The translations under genes and the position numbers were made by a program. From positions 108,519,001-108,583,000 of the forward strand of contig NC_092588.1 in the NCBI RefSeq assembly GCF_047663525.1: a stretch of 64,000 bases of DNA. The letters run 5' to 3'. Source of the DNA: Anas platyrhynchos. Its lineage: Eukaryota > Chordata > Aves > Anseriformes > Anatidae. Position 1 is the stretch's first letter. Each line of letters begins with the position of its first letter. The notes below the pieces were generated by a model. The model searched no databases. It was not told the DNA's origin and saw only the letters and a list, made by a program, of their open reading frames with translations. This document shows, piece by piece, positions 38,099 to 49,381 of this stretch.

Positions 38099-40310
38099 GG
38101 AAGATGTGAGGTCCAAGTGTTTGCATTTTCTGGCCATCTATTGTACTCTTGGCATGGTTCCTCTCCTTCAACGCATGGCATCTCTGTGGTGTCTGGATAT
38201 TAGGCCTCAGCACCCAACCCCTGAGGCACCAGGATGAATGGGATCATAGACACTGCTCAAAGAGCAGCTTGGGAAGAAGCTTTTTACAAGCTTCTGTCTC
38301 TCCCAAAAACTACTTGGTGGCAGTGGCTTTTGTGTCACCTCTGGAGGTCTGGACTGCTTCTCCCACAGAAGCCAGTGTGGGAGAGAAACAGGTGGGCTTC
38401 ATAATAGTCTTGGGCTAGTGATAGGGTTAAGCTTCTGGTATATGCCTGATACAAAGTCAAATGTGTCATTCAGTCAAGCTCATTGCTTTATTTAATTTAT
38501 TTTAAAAATAAGACAAGTTTAGATGCATTGGTAGTATATGGCAATGGTTCTTCAGAGAGTTGGACCCATGCATGCTTGTTGGAAAGATAGAAAATGTAGC
38601 ACCAAAGCTGCAAAAACACTGGTAAAATATCATAGCATGACAGGTACAACACAAATCAATACCACCAAAGATTTTGAAATACAGTGTACAGAAATATTTA
38701 CAGACCATGAAGATCCCAAAATATTGCTGGCGTGGCTGGGGGAATCAATATATGAGGGTGATTGTGGAATGCTGTCATCTTCTGAGACAAAAAATATAGC
38801 TCCCCATCCTGCCTTAACAGCAGTTAATGTGGACCTTTGCAAAGTTTCATTGAAATCAATGGGAAGTTCAAGGAGTTTCTGCTTCTCAGCTGAGTTATCT
38901 ATCCAGGGCCATTATTAGGTTATAGAAATGGGCTCCTTACTTCTATTGATTTTCAGAAAAAAAAAATCCCAGATAGCAGAAAACTCTGAGGTGATGTTTA
39001 ATGGATGGAGAAAGAAATGTTTAAAATGCAGAAAACGTAAGATAATTCTAAAAACCATTCCCCAAGCCTCCGTCCAGCTCCATATTTAATTTGGGAAATG
39101 GAGGGATCAAAATCAAGCATGTAGTTGAGGACTTTTTTCTTAGGATTTCTGTAGGTCTGATTTAGTTTTCCTTGTGCTAAAGGAGATGTATAGGGTCTAC
39201 TGGTAGCTGTTGAGTGGATCTTTTCTGTGTTATTACTGAGGTGTGAGTTGATGTGGCCTGTCATATGTGTTGGAAAGACCTTATTTAACTCTTGGGAAGA
39301 AGAAGGCACCTCATTGTCGTACTAAACTTATGAGTAGGGTGGAGCTGAAGTCAGACTGACCATTGCTACTTTGCTAAAACTCATTAAGCTGTGCAGTAGT
39401 ATGGTTTGTGGTTATATACTGGTTAGGTGTGGCCTGCAGAGGTCTGGGTGCACAATGCCAGCGCTGGTCCTGGAGATGTAGAAGAAAAAAAAAACAACGA
39501 GCAGGTTTGTCTGTCTTTCACAACAGGGAGAAAAAATGGCTTTGATATTTGCACTGAGGTAAACATAGGTGGGTTTTAGCCAGCATATATCAGAAGGTAA
39601 TATTGTTTACTGAGAAGATTAATCTGAGCTTGATGAAGGCTTTCTGGCACCTCCAGCCTCTGTGGCAGAGCATCCTCTTACAATGAACCTGAGCCATTAA
39701 GCCAAGAGGAAAATCAGGTATCCATTTCTGCAGGTGCTACTGACAAGGTGCCGGGGGACCGCAATCCTGTGCTGTGCAGCATGGGGAGAAGTATCTGGGT
39801 GCTTCCAAGAGAGACAGTGACAGTGCTTCCCATGGTGGCAGGGTGCTCAGAGTAGCTTCTCCCAAAGCTTGGTGCTTGTTCAATCTGTCAACCCTGCAGA
39901 GGTAAGGTGAGGGCACCCACCATACTCTGATACTGCCTAATCGTGATGGCACTGGTAGCCTGATCCAAATGATGCCTCTCTAGGGCATTTTGAAGGGAGA
40001 CCATCTCCAGAGGGTGGTGAAGCCAAAGTTGTAAAGTAGAGAGCCTTAGAAGAGAGGTGGTGAGGTGGGCATACATCGCACCTGGTCTCTTTAGATGCTG
40101 GTTGAACAAAGAGAAGTTAACAGCAGAACCTGTAGGTTTGGAAGCAACCAAGGTGGAACAGCCAAAAAATCTGGAGGCAGCAGAAGCTGAGCTTCTGCTA
40201 GCACCAGAGACCAGTCGACCCAGCCCAAGCATATTGCTACTGTTTTATTAAAAGGGTTGATTTGGAGAATGTTGTGTTTGCAATTCAGCATCATGCCTTG
40301 GAGCCTTGAT
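38099..40310. other. Unique non-coding sequence
   Basis: No gene or interspersed repeat is recognised. Open frames at 38538-38918 (+) and 39888-40232 (-) show no domain. Confidence 0.45.
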
Positions 40311-40700
40311 TTCAAGCCTTTATTTATATGCTTAATTGTTGCTATGGAAATTCAATATTTAAAGAGGTAATTATTGCCGATCTTGTTGCATGTGTCCATT
40401 TCTGATGTCCAGCTGTTAGCTCTTTAGCTCCAGTCTAGCAGATTAATTACTACTATTGATTACTTTGAGCTTCTCTCTTCACACCTGCAGTCTGTGTAAT
40501 TAGCCAGTGGCCTCCTCTGAAAATTAGGAGCAGTTTCATTTTGGCACTTTGCCATTTCTCAGCCATGTGCTTTACACTGATGAACAAAAGCAAATCTATT
40601 TTAAATAGAGATATCTGGGCAATGAACTCTTTGTATTTTTGAACTATCTGTGGATAACTCAAATTAGTCTGTTAGCAAATATTGCACCCCATTGGAAGTC
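40311..40700. promoter_or_regulatory. Strong candidate conserved non-coding element (enhancer-like)
   Basis: About 390 bp have the look of a vertebrate developmental enhancer. There is an RFX X-box half-like GTTGCTATGGAAA at 40338-40350, GGTAATTATTG just after it, ATTAATTA at 40442-40449, an ATTGAT SOX/homeodomain-like word at 40455-40460, GTAATTAG at 40496-40503, and further AAATTAGG and AAATTAG words. No repeat signature or plausible coding frame covers the whole block. It sits about 190 bp left of a CR1 fragment. The call rests on motif clustering alone. Confidence 0.38.
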
Positions 40701-40889
40701 CACTGATAGTAAAATAAATAAATAAATTCCAAAACACTGATATGTTTTCTCATGACCCACCACTAAACGTTGTCCTGGCATTTTTAAGGTTTAGCGTCTG
40801 TAGAAATTTCTTGTACTAAAAGGGGCTTAATCATCTGAGCACAATCTGTCCTTCTCTCCACCTGCTTTCCTGAGCTGGAGTTGTCCTTT

Positions 40890-41030
40890 CATAGAACCAC
40901 AGAATGGCTTGGGTTGAAAGGGACCTTAAAGACCACCCAGTTTCACCATGAGCAGGGACACCTCCCACCAGATCAGGTTGCCCAAAGCCTTGTCCAACCT
41001 TGCCTTGAACACCTCCAGGGATGGGGCAAC
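40890..41030 (-). mobile_element. CR1 LINE 3'-end fragment, minus orientation
   Basis: On + it begins CATAGAACCACAGAATGG, the complement of two CR1 terminal octamers. It continues with 'gaccttaaagaccacccag', 'gttgcccaaagccttgtcc' and 'gaacacctccagggatgggg', all standard CR1 3'-end words. The match fades after about 41030. About 140 bp are present and no coding part remains. Confidence 0.92.
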
Positions 41031-42656
41031 AGGCTTTCCCTGTTGCTTCTGTGAGAGGCTTCTTGCTGTTCTTAGTGGATATTGCCAGGGCACCTCAGAG
41101 CAATGTTGAATGAGGGTGTATGCCTGTACCTGGGAGGTCTTCATCCATCCTCTCCTTTTGCAATCACTGTGCTGGTCTTTGGCCATTTACTGTTTTCCAG
41201 TGGCCATCCAAGGACCATGACTCTTCTTAAGAAGACAAGTTTGTGCAGAAGTTCCCTCTCTTTGCACAAACTGATAGTTTTGAGGCTTTGTTTTAAGAAA
41301 TAAAATACACTTTTTTTGATGTTGTGGGGTCATGGCTTCCTTCTCTCAGGAAGAAACCTTTTGTTCATGTAAGAAATGTTACTAAACACAAGTCATTCTA
41401 ATGTTGTATGATTTCACACAAGGGTTCTGCTGGGAAGCGGAGAGCGAGGAGTGAACTCTTCACTCTCTCTAGGCGAGTATCCAGTCTAGCTTTATAGCAG
41501 GCCAAGGACAGTCCAAAAGCACAATATGTGTGGCCTGTGAACTGAAGTGTGCTGAAACTCATTGTTCAGGAACCAACTTTTATATTAGCGCTGCACGAGC
41601 GGATGCTCTCCACGTATCAGCAGTTTAATGTGTTGTGTTGTGGTTCAGGGTGGTGAGTCTCAAGAGTCATGGCGGCAATGAAGGCGCTCTCTGCTTCACG
41701 GGTCAAGCATTGCCGCAAAAGTTGTTGTGAACTTCGGGGGAATAGAAGGGATCCATCTCCTTCCCGGATGGGTAAAGTAGTTGCTTTAGACTGTTTGGTG
41801 CAGCACCGGCCTTCAGACCAGAAGGTCCCCAGCTGGAATCTCATCACCACCACTGTTTCTAGATTAAATTCTAAATTGTGTACTGTCATTTGGAGGCCTT
41901 CTGTGCAGGGTCTTACTGAGTCACCAGTTATTAGGAATGCCTCCTATTATCACAGCCCTAAAAGCTATTTGAACAGAAGCCTAATGTGACTGTGATTTCC
42001 AAGGACCATTTGCTGTTATTGCAGCTCTGCTTTGCTGTGAGTGAGAGAAACAAACCAAAGTTGCTTTCAGATCACATGAAGGGGAGGGACAGGGAAGCAG
42101 TGGAGCTGGAGTGACATTCAGTTGCCAACAAATGTAAATTCACCAAACATAAACATCTCTTTATTAACTAGAGCAGGATCGTTTCTACTGCAAGAAAACA
42201 AATCGGTTTATTTTCTTCAGGCAGACACTTCTCCAGAATTGTTCTCCTTATTCCAAGTAGCAACAAAAATTAGTTGCTGGAGAGGTACACAGATTATGCA
42301 CTGCCCTACCTCATGGGCCAGGAGGACCTTCTCCTCTGTAGAAGAGGTGGACACAGCAGAAAGGCAAATGCCTGCTATCTGGGAGAGGAAGGCAGCAACT
42401 TGCGTGCACAGAATGGAACATTACAAGCGTAAATGTTGATGTGAAGGCACATGGATGCATGTGAGGAGAAGGCAATATAACACTGGGAGGGTTTGGAGAC
42501 GGAATAATATAGTTTAGGAGCTGGATTTTGAAGCAATCCTGATTCTGCTTTATTGTTGGCTCAACACTTTTTAGTCCTAAGTTGCCTTCCATAAAATAGA
42601 AGTAGAATTTTGTCTAGAAAAGGGCTGATTAAGATACTAGGAAAAAAGATCATTCC
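41031..42656. other. Unique sequence with a CpG-richer patch and one open frame of interest
   Basis: An AATAAA at 41299-41304 is followed by T- and GT-rich sequence, but no gene leads up to it. Positions 41420-41800 are richer in CpG than their surroundings and contain a 106-codon open frame on + (41669-41989) in good start context; see the findings. No interspersed repeat is recognised. Confidence 0.4.
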
Positions 42657-42748
42657 TCTTTTTTTTTTTTTTTAAATTATTATTAAAAAAAAAACTTTTT
42701 ATCTTAAAAAAATTTTTTTTTTCCTTTTTTTTTTTTTTTTTTTTTAAA
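42657..42748. repeat. Large A/T low-complexity tract
   Basis: Poly(T), AAATTATTATT, a run of ten A, CTTTTTATC, seven A, T runs and a final run of more than 20 T follow each other over about 90 bp. The T and A blocks could pair as a hairpin. Confidence 0.92.
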
Positions 42749-44819
42749 GTTCTATCTGCATCTAAATCCACCGTGAACAGCTTGCTCCTGTTTAGGAGGA
42801 CTGATGTGGAATGGCATTGTTCCATTGCAGCTAGTGGTGGTAGGCTTCACACTGGTTGAATGTATGGCCAAATATTTGTATTAGTCCTGGGTAATATAGT
42901 CATATACACAATTCAGCCCTGGCTCTCTCTTATCTAGCCTAGTGCTGGGGTGTTTGGCAAGGATAAGGGTCTACATCAGAGAGTCTATTTAGAGCACAGG
43001 GTGCCAGACATCTCCGTATCGGATGGTCTGCAGCCAACCCAGCTCGCAGAAGAAGGACAGACGGCTGGCGAGGGACAAGACAACTGAAAGCTGGGACCAT
43101 TAGAGGAAGGCAGTGGTGCTGCCAGCTGATTTGCCTTCCCCATTCCCAGCTGGGTTATAGTCCTTTTAAGATGCTGCTGCACTGTCTCTAGCAAACAGAT
43201 AAGTATGTTTATGTGTCTATGTGAAGTGTCCAAGTGCTCATAGGACTTCAGCATGGCGCAGGCTGTGTCATGTTTACCAGAGTAGCTGGTAAATGAAGAA
43301 GGGCCTTAACTGCAAGCTACATCTAAAGAAGTGATTACTGATAATTTCCTGCCTCATCCTGAAGTTCTAACATACATTTTCTCAGCAAAACATTCAAGGG
43401 TGCTTATCTGGCATTAGCAAAAACATCTGAGTGCCCTGTTCAGGAGGGTCTGAATAAGGGTGCTTCTGGAGATGGCTGTCTGTATCATTCTACTGTCTGT
43501 ATCTTCAGTCATGTAAATAGTTTGTCAAGTTGCTCTGTTTGGGGTGTCTTAAAGACATGACTTGAACAGCATATCACCCTTTTATAGAGGCCTCATCATG
43601 CCATTTCTCGTTATTCTTGCAGCAGGAAATAGGAATAAGAGCATGGGGTGTGTCTGCAGTGACAAATGTGAGATGCTCACAGCTGGCAAGTTGTGTACCA
43701 CAGGTTGTTTTCATGCAGTAGATTCGAAATACCATCTATTTCTTGTCTGTCTCAGTGTGCTGACTTTGTGTGCCAGGTGTTGTGTTTGCCTTTTGGCATC
43801 AACCTGTGAAACCATCACCGACTTCTTATGATGCTGTTCTAATGTGCTGCACTGGTTCTTCCTCCCCAGGATTTAAGTTGGTTAAGTAGCAGTGTGTGTG
43901 ATCCTTTTCCCAACAGATGACACATAGTCATTGCACTTTGTCTTTTGACACCTCAGAGGTTTCCTTTAGCCAGTGCAGATGTGAGCTGCCTTTGAGCCCT
44001 GTAATTTTTTCCTTCCCCCCCTCTCCATTAGTCCAGAAAAAGCTGTTGCCATTGCTGGAGGACACATCTGGGAGAACAGAGCACTCAGGCTTTATGCTCT
44101 GACCTGCATTTGAGGCACTCGTTATGTCCTGTCTCCTTGTGACACCAGCTCAGGAAATCCTACCAGCCGGCTGCCTCCAGGAAAGGGCTGGAGGAGTGGG
44201 TTGTGTGCTCTGCGTCAGGCTGCTCCTGCTGCACTCCATCTGCCTTGCTTAGCTGGAGCGTTCATTGTCAAAAGCCCTCCTGACAGAAAACATTCTGGCT
44301 GTAATGAAGTATCCGCAGAGATTAATACAGGATTTGTTACCTAAACGTCTCCCAAAACCACAGTACTGACTTCTGTGTCCTAATTGTCCCGCATCTGTTT
44401 CCAGCCTCAGAATATTACCTTTTAGGTAAAGGCGCTGATGTAACCAAGCTGTCTCTTGGCATCCATTGCTTTCTAATGTGGCTTCTGCATTGTTCATGAG
44501 CTAAGGAAATAACATTGTGCTTTAAAGGTCCAAGGAAGCTCGGGACAGTCTGTGTTCTCTCTATGACTGCATACCTTCAGAGAGCATTTGCAGTCCTTGT
44601 ACTATCCTATCCTCTGAATATAAAATCCCTTTCTTGAAAGGACGTGTTTTATGGCTCATGCTTTTTCTCTCAGAATGTAAATACATGTCTGTGTGTACGT
44701 GTGTGTCTGTGTTTGTGCATAATGTATCTGAAATATAGGTATTATATTTCCTAAATAAGGAGATCCTAGGCTGCTCTGTGTTTTCATGAGCTTGTGTGTC
44801 CCATCCACAGTATCTGCTC
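42749..44819. other. Unique non-coding sequence
   Basis: No gene or interspersed repeat is recognised. A TG-rich simple segment lies at 44686-44717. Small open frames have no domain. Confidence 0.45.
44686..44717. repeat. Imperfect (TG)n
   Basis: TGTCTGTGTGTACGTGTGTGTCTGTGTTTGTG is an interrupted TG microsatellite. Confidence 0.85.
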
Positions 44820-45260
44820 TCACCCTAATGAGCTGAAGCTACATTAGCAAAATCCCAGGCAGATAAATTGACTTTAAACCTTGGTTTGATGATCCTACTA
44901 AGACATTCAATTAATTCTATTTTGCTACAAGCTAATTTATGACTTCGTGTTTATTCAAAAAAAAAAGTTGAATGTACAAATCAGTGGGAGACAAGGTAAT
45001 GAATTATTCTACCTTCCTTCATGCTCTTGTCTTCACACTTCACTACTATAAGCATGGAAGAGGAAATATGAAAGAAATGTCTTTTGATGTATGAAATGTG
45101 GGTATTTTCTCATACTGAGCTGTATCTAACTGGTGTAAACACATAATCAAGCCCTCTAGGAGATGCTAATTAGTGCAGTAAATGTTAGTTTATTAATTGC
45201 CATTACGTTTCTCTTTGTTTCACCAGTGAATGTGTCTTTTCAGGAGAACAGATTTGATAT
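44820..45260. promoter_or_regulatory. Candidate TAAT-rich conserved non-coding region
   Basis: Two TAAT-rich patches flank a plainer middle. The first (44828-45010) has CCTAATGAGC, CATTCAATTAATTC, AGCTAATTTATG and GGTAATGAATTATTC. The second (45155-45210) has GATGCTAATTAGTGC and TTTATTAATTGCC. There is no repeat and no convincing coding frame. Function is inferred from motif clustering only. Confidence 0.27.
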
Positions 45261-46130
45261 GGTGTGTCTGTAGAATTTGTTTGTGTTCATGGCAAATGAA
45301 GACAAGTAGCCCAGCAAAGCTGTGATGAATTAACAGCAGTCCGTGCGATCAGCGTCTCTGAAATGGAGTCCACAAAGTGCATGGGTTTCTGAGTGATCTG
45401 AGAAGAAAAACAAAACAAAACAGAAAGCCCTGGAGGATTTGATAACAATTTTCTGCTCCATCTCTTTACTTGGTGTGTTTTTAATGAGCCCTCCAAAAGC
45501 ACAGGTAGTAAAACTTTCCCTTTTTGATGTGGCAGAATACACTGCCAAGACGTACGGCAGGAGAGGTACTTCAAAGGCAAACAGCCAGCGAATACAATTA
45601 CATTAGGTGAGGCTGCTGGGTATAATTGAGTTCCTCCCATCTTTGGAAGTGATGGAAGACAGACCCTTAACAATTCCCTCTTCCTGCTCCTCCGACTTGA
45701 TAAATCAGTACTTTTCCTGTGATGCTCGCATTTCTAAACAATACCATTATCGCATGCTATGTCTCCTGTGTCAGGCATCATGAGCCCAGGTTATGCCCAG
45801 TGGTCAATAACAAAGGGTTAAGCGAGCAGTCCCTCCCGTATGGAGCAGCAGCACAGGCTGTGCAGATGGTGAAAGAAGCATCTGGTGGTCTTCCACTCTA
45901 GAAGCCATCCCGTCCCCTCTGTGAAGGATGCTAGCAACTGCTGGAAATGCTCATGCAGGGAGGTGCTAGTCCCTCTGGGAAGCCTCTGAGTGGGCTGTGT
46001 GTGTTGGAGTGAGTAGCTTGGTGTCCAGGATAGACTAAGGTGGGAAGTTGTTTTGTTGGGTTGGGATTTTCATGTGACGGAGATATCAAGACCATCTGCA
46101 TGTTATTTTTAGCTACTTTGCTATTGAAAT
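45261..46130. other. Non-coding; no recognised feature
   Basis: A 128-codon minus-strand open frame (45287-45673) has no domain. The stretch ends at the truncated 5' side of the CR1 copy. Confidence 0.4.
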
Positions 46131-46817
46131 TCAGCCCTCAGGAGAAGGACCTGCAGGTGTTGGTTGATGAGAAGCTCAACATGAGCTAGCAACACGTGCT
46201 TGCAGCCCCAGAAAGCCGACACTATCCTGGGCTGCATCTAAGGAAGTGTGGCCAGCAGGTTGAGGGAGGTGATTCTCCCCTTTTGCTCTTCTCTCATGAG
46301 ACCCCACCTGAAGCCCTGTGTTCAGCTCTGGGGCACTAGCACCAGAAGGACATGGATGTATTAGAACAAGTCCAGAGGAGGCCACGAGGATAATCAGAGG
46401 GCTGGAGCACCTCTCCTGTGAAGACAGGCTGAGGGAGCTGGGGTTGTTCAGCCTGCAGAAGAAGACTGGGGAGTTCTCACAGTAGCTTTCCACTGCCTGA
46501 AGGGGGCCTACAGGAAAGCTGGGGAGGGACTCTTTGTCGGGGAGGGTAGGGATAGGACAAGGGATAGTGGCTTTAAACTAAAAGAGGGTAGATTTAGATT
46601 AGATATTATAAAGAAATTCTTTACTCAGAGGGTGGTGAGGCACTGGCACAGGTTGCCCAGAGCGGCTGTGGATGCCCCATCCCTGGAGGTGCTCAAGGCC
46701 AGGCTGGATGGGGCTTTGGGCAACCTGGTCTGGTCGAAGGTGTCTTGCCCATGGCAGGTGGGTTAGAATTGTGTGATCTTCAAGTTCCCTTCCAATTCAA
46801 ACCATTCTATGATTCTT
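46131..46817 (+). mobile_element. CR1 LINE, 5'-truncated copy with end of ORF2 and 3' UTR
   Basis: The 3' end carries ATTCTATG at 46804-46811 plus a partial second octamer, the CR1 hallmark. The left part translates to the C-terminal end of CR1 ORF2: SPQEKDLQVLVDEKLNMS, then an in-frame stop, then a segment with QKDMDVLEQVQRRP in another frame, so the reading frame is broken by a stop and indels. The right part matches the CR1 3' UTR ('cccagagcggctgtggatgcccc', 'ggaggtgctcaaggccaggc', 'ggggctttgggcaacctgg'). The copy is dead through 5' truncation, which is normal for CR1. Confidence 0.96.
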
Positions 46818-48519
46818 AGAAGCCAAATAGTGAGAGAAGTTTTTTTTTCTCTCTGCATGGAATGTGAGGTTTTGTTGCACTTTCATGGACTTTGGTTAAA
46901 ACACACCAAAAACTCAGATCTCTCTTCATATTTCTTCCCCTGATGAATCAGCTCTACAAAATCTAACTATATGAAGCAATGGATATCTTTCACGTATACG
47001 TTTGAAAATGTCTTCTTTGTGTATGTGGTTTGTTTCTATTATTTGCCTAGATAAGTTTCCTAAGGTCACTGAAAATCAGGCTAGACTGCTCATTTGCTCT
47101 TTATCCTTGTAAACAATGTTGCTTTGCCTTGTCTTTGAACAGCTTAAGCCCCTAATCCTGTCTAGGACAGAATCTAGCTTACTTCCTCATACAATTAATA
47201 ACACTGGAGTTTTAAATTAGGCTGGTCATGGCTGTGGTACCTGGTCTTTACCAAGGATTTGACTTTGTGGAACCCTAATCTGCAACATTTTCATTGGGTT
47301 GAGTGGACAAAAAACAACAACAACAAAACAACAAAAAAAACAACCAAACAATCAAAAACAAGCAAACAACAACAACAAAAAAACTTACAAAGGTGCTCGT
47401 GCTTGTAGTTGTTTTGTGATGTGGTCAAAAAAGGGTGTCACACAGAGGCCGTTGTACACCCCAACACAAGTAGTGAGCATACAGATGAACTTCCTGAATA
47501 TCAGCTCCTTGCTCCAGCTGTGCATGAACAAGGAATATCTGTTACTAGCCAGTGCCCACCTCACTTTCCTTCCCTTCATTTAGTCACTTGGGTCAGAGTT
47601 TAACAATTATTCAACCAGGGAAGTAGAAAATACACGTGAATTTTCCTCCTTCCACTCACGTGATTTATTCCCTGCTTTTTGTAAACTTTCCAGCCTCATG
47701 TCAGAAACTTCTAGTTTGGACTTCTCTGGATGTCTGTTCAAGAGGCAAAATTCTTCTTGCCTCTTTCCACCGAAGCACACATCTTGCCTATGCGCTTCAT
47801 TTACTGCAGACGTCAAAGGCAGGCATGGCTGACTGTCTTCTGGGACTCTGCATGGCAACAGTGGGTGTTGCTGCTGCAGGTCTTAATTAGCATTAAATCA
47901 TTGATTTTTTTTTTTTCCCAATGATAAATAGTCATAACTAGTATATAAATATGTAGTTCTGCTCTGATCAGAGCACTGAATTAGAAGATTCTCTCCAAAT
48001 GTTTGCCTGATGAGTGAAAAGATTGGAAACATTTCATAACAAAAAAATTGCAAATGTCTTCAATGTATTGCTTCAGCACAGCTTGAGCAAAATTCCGCCT
48101 TTTTAGTAAGGTGGCTTTTTTTGCTGGAATCTGGTAGCAGAAGCATGGTGGAGGATGGACACTAGCTTAGAAATTTGCTAACAATCTGGAGACGGAAACT
48201 GGCGTGTCCTCCGAGACACGTTCCATATATGCAGAATCTATCTGAATAAATGAGCCCCTTACTTAACTGGGAACGTACTGTATATTCCATCTGCAGACTG
48301 AATGATTGCTCCATTTCAAGCCTCCTGACTCCCATGGAGCCATCTGGTACACGCTAGTTTGTACGAATAGGTGAGGATTCCTGCTAACACAACAGCCTTC
48401 AACTAGGCAGAGCTCTGATATTTAGCACTCTGCTTCACATCTGCCTGCAAAGCCGTAACTAAAGCCCCAACACTTTTCAGTGTTTAATATTTAAATGAAC
48501 CTTCCTTTTTCTCCTGGAA
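46818..48519. other. Unique non-coding sequence with an A-rich CAA repeat
   Basis: No gene is recognised. The only repeat is the CAA/A tract at 47307-47383. Open frames near 47299-47924 overlap on both strands without domains. Confidence 0.45.
47307..47383. repeat. (CAA)n / A-rich simple repeat
   Basis: The tract consists of CAA units, A runs and CAAACAATC variants over about 77 bp. It is A- and C-rich on +, almost without G or T. Confidence 0.92.
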
Positions 48520-48625
48520 AGCCAGTTGGGACAGGAGCAATTAATGCAATTACATCAGAAAATGGGTTGAGCTATTAATACATCCACTAGGCAGACATTC
48601 CACGTTATGTGGCTTTGTGAAATTT
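48520..48625. promoter_or_regulatory. Candidate conserved non-coding block
   Basis: GGAGCAATTAATGCAATTACATCAG and GAGCTATTAATACATCC lie in a compact, repeat-free 100 bp. The homeodomain-like cores suggest a regulatory element. Evidence is texture only. Confidence 0.22.
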
Positions 48626-49354
48626 TTTTCACCCGTTGCTTGCTTAGGGCTCAGCAGGGAGGAGGGTGGCTGAGATGAAGAAGGTATGTGTCATATGGAT
48701 ATTTTTATATCACTTTGAGATATTGTCAGAAAATTAAGCTAACAGAAATAACTCGTATAAGCAGCAATAGGCTAGTCATGGACATATCAATGGAGATGTA
48801 TATGTTGCTTTATCTCGGTTGTCCTGCTACATGTGAGATATCCCGATGGCGTTGGCAGTCCATGGCACAGCTCCTTCTCATGCCAAGAAACCCATGAATA
48901 AGGGGTCTCAGTGGGAACTGAATCACTGTGAAGGGTTTTGGTGACAGTGGACCGAACAAAGGGAAGAGGAGAGATAGGGAAGGGGGATAAAAGGAAAGGT
49001 TTTCTGTGGAATCACACAGTTTCAGTCTCTGGCAGCCAGATCTGCAGATACATTTAAGGCTCCTAACATGTAGCCTGAGAAGCCTTTGACCTTCTTGGCT
49101 GCTTAAAAATAAGAAAACAACCTTAGACCCCTTTTTCCCACCAGACATAGCTCCGGAGACTGGAGGAGGAGGCCAGGAGGACTCCACTCCCCAGCTGCTG
49201 CATGGTGCATTCTGCCACACTGCCTCTCACCTCTGGAGCTTGCAGAGTTGTTTCATCTCAAGAACCTTGCTCTCCCCAGACCTTTTGCAGAATATACTTT
49301 ATTTAGGATGTTCACTTGGTCAGTGATAAGTGACGTATGGGCTACAGATGAAAG

Positions 49355-49381
49355 TTTTTTTTTTTTTTTTTTTTTTTTTTT
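49355..49381. repeat. Poly(T) tract, 27 nt
   Basis: An uninterrupted T run. The complement of AATAAATAAA lies 9-19 bases to its right (49391-49400), so on the minus strand it could be a poly(A) tail; see the findings. Confidence 0.9.

Noticed and set aside
41299..41340. AATAAA followed by T/GT-rich sequence as a transcript 3' end
   Set aside because: No upstream exon is recognisable. A lone AATAAA is expected often by chance in AT-rich DNA.
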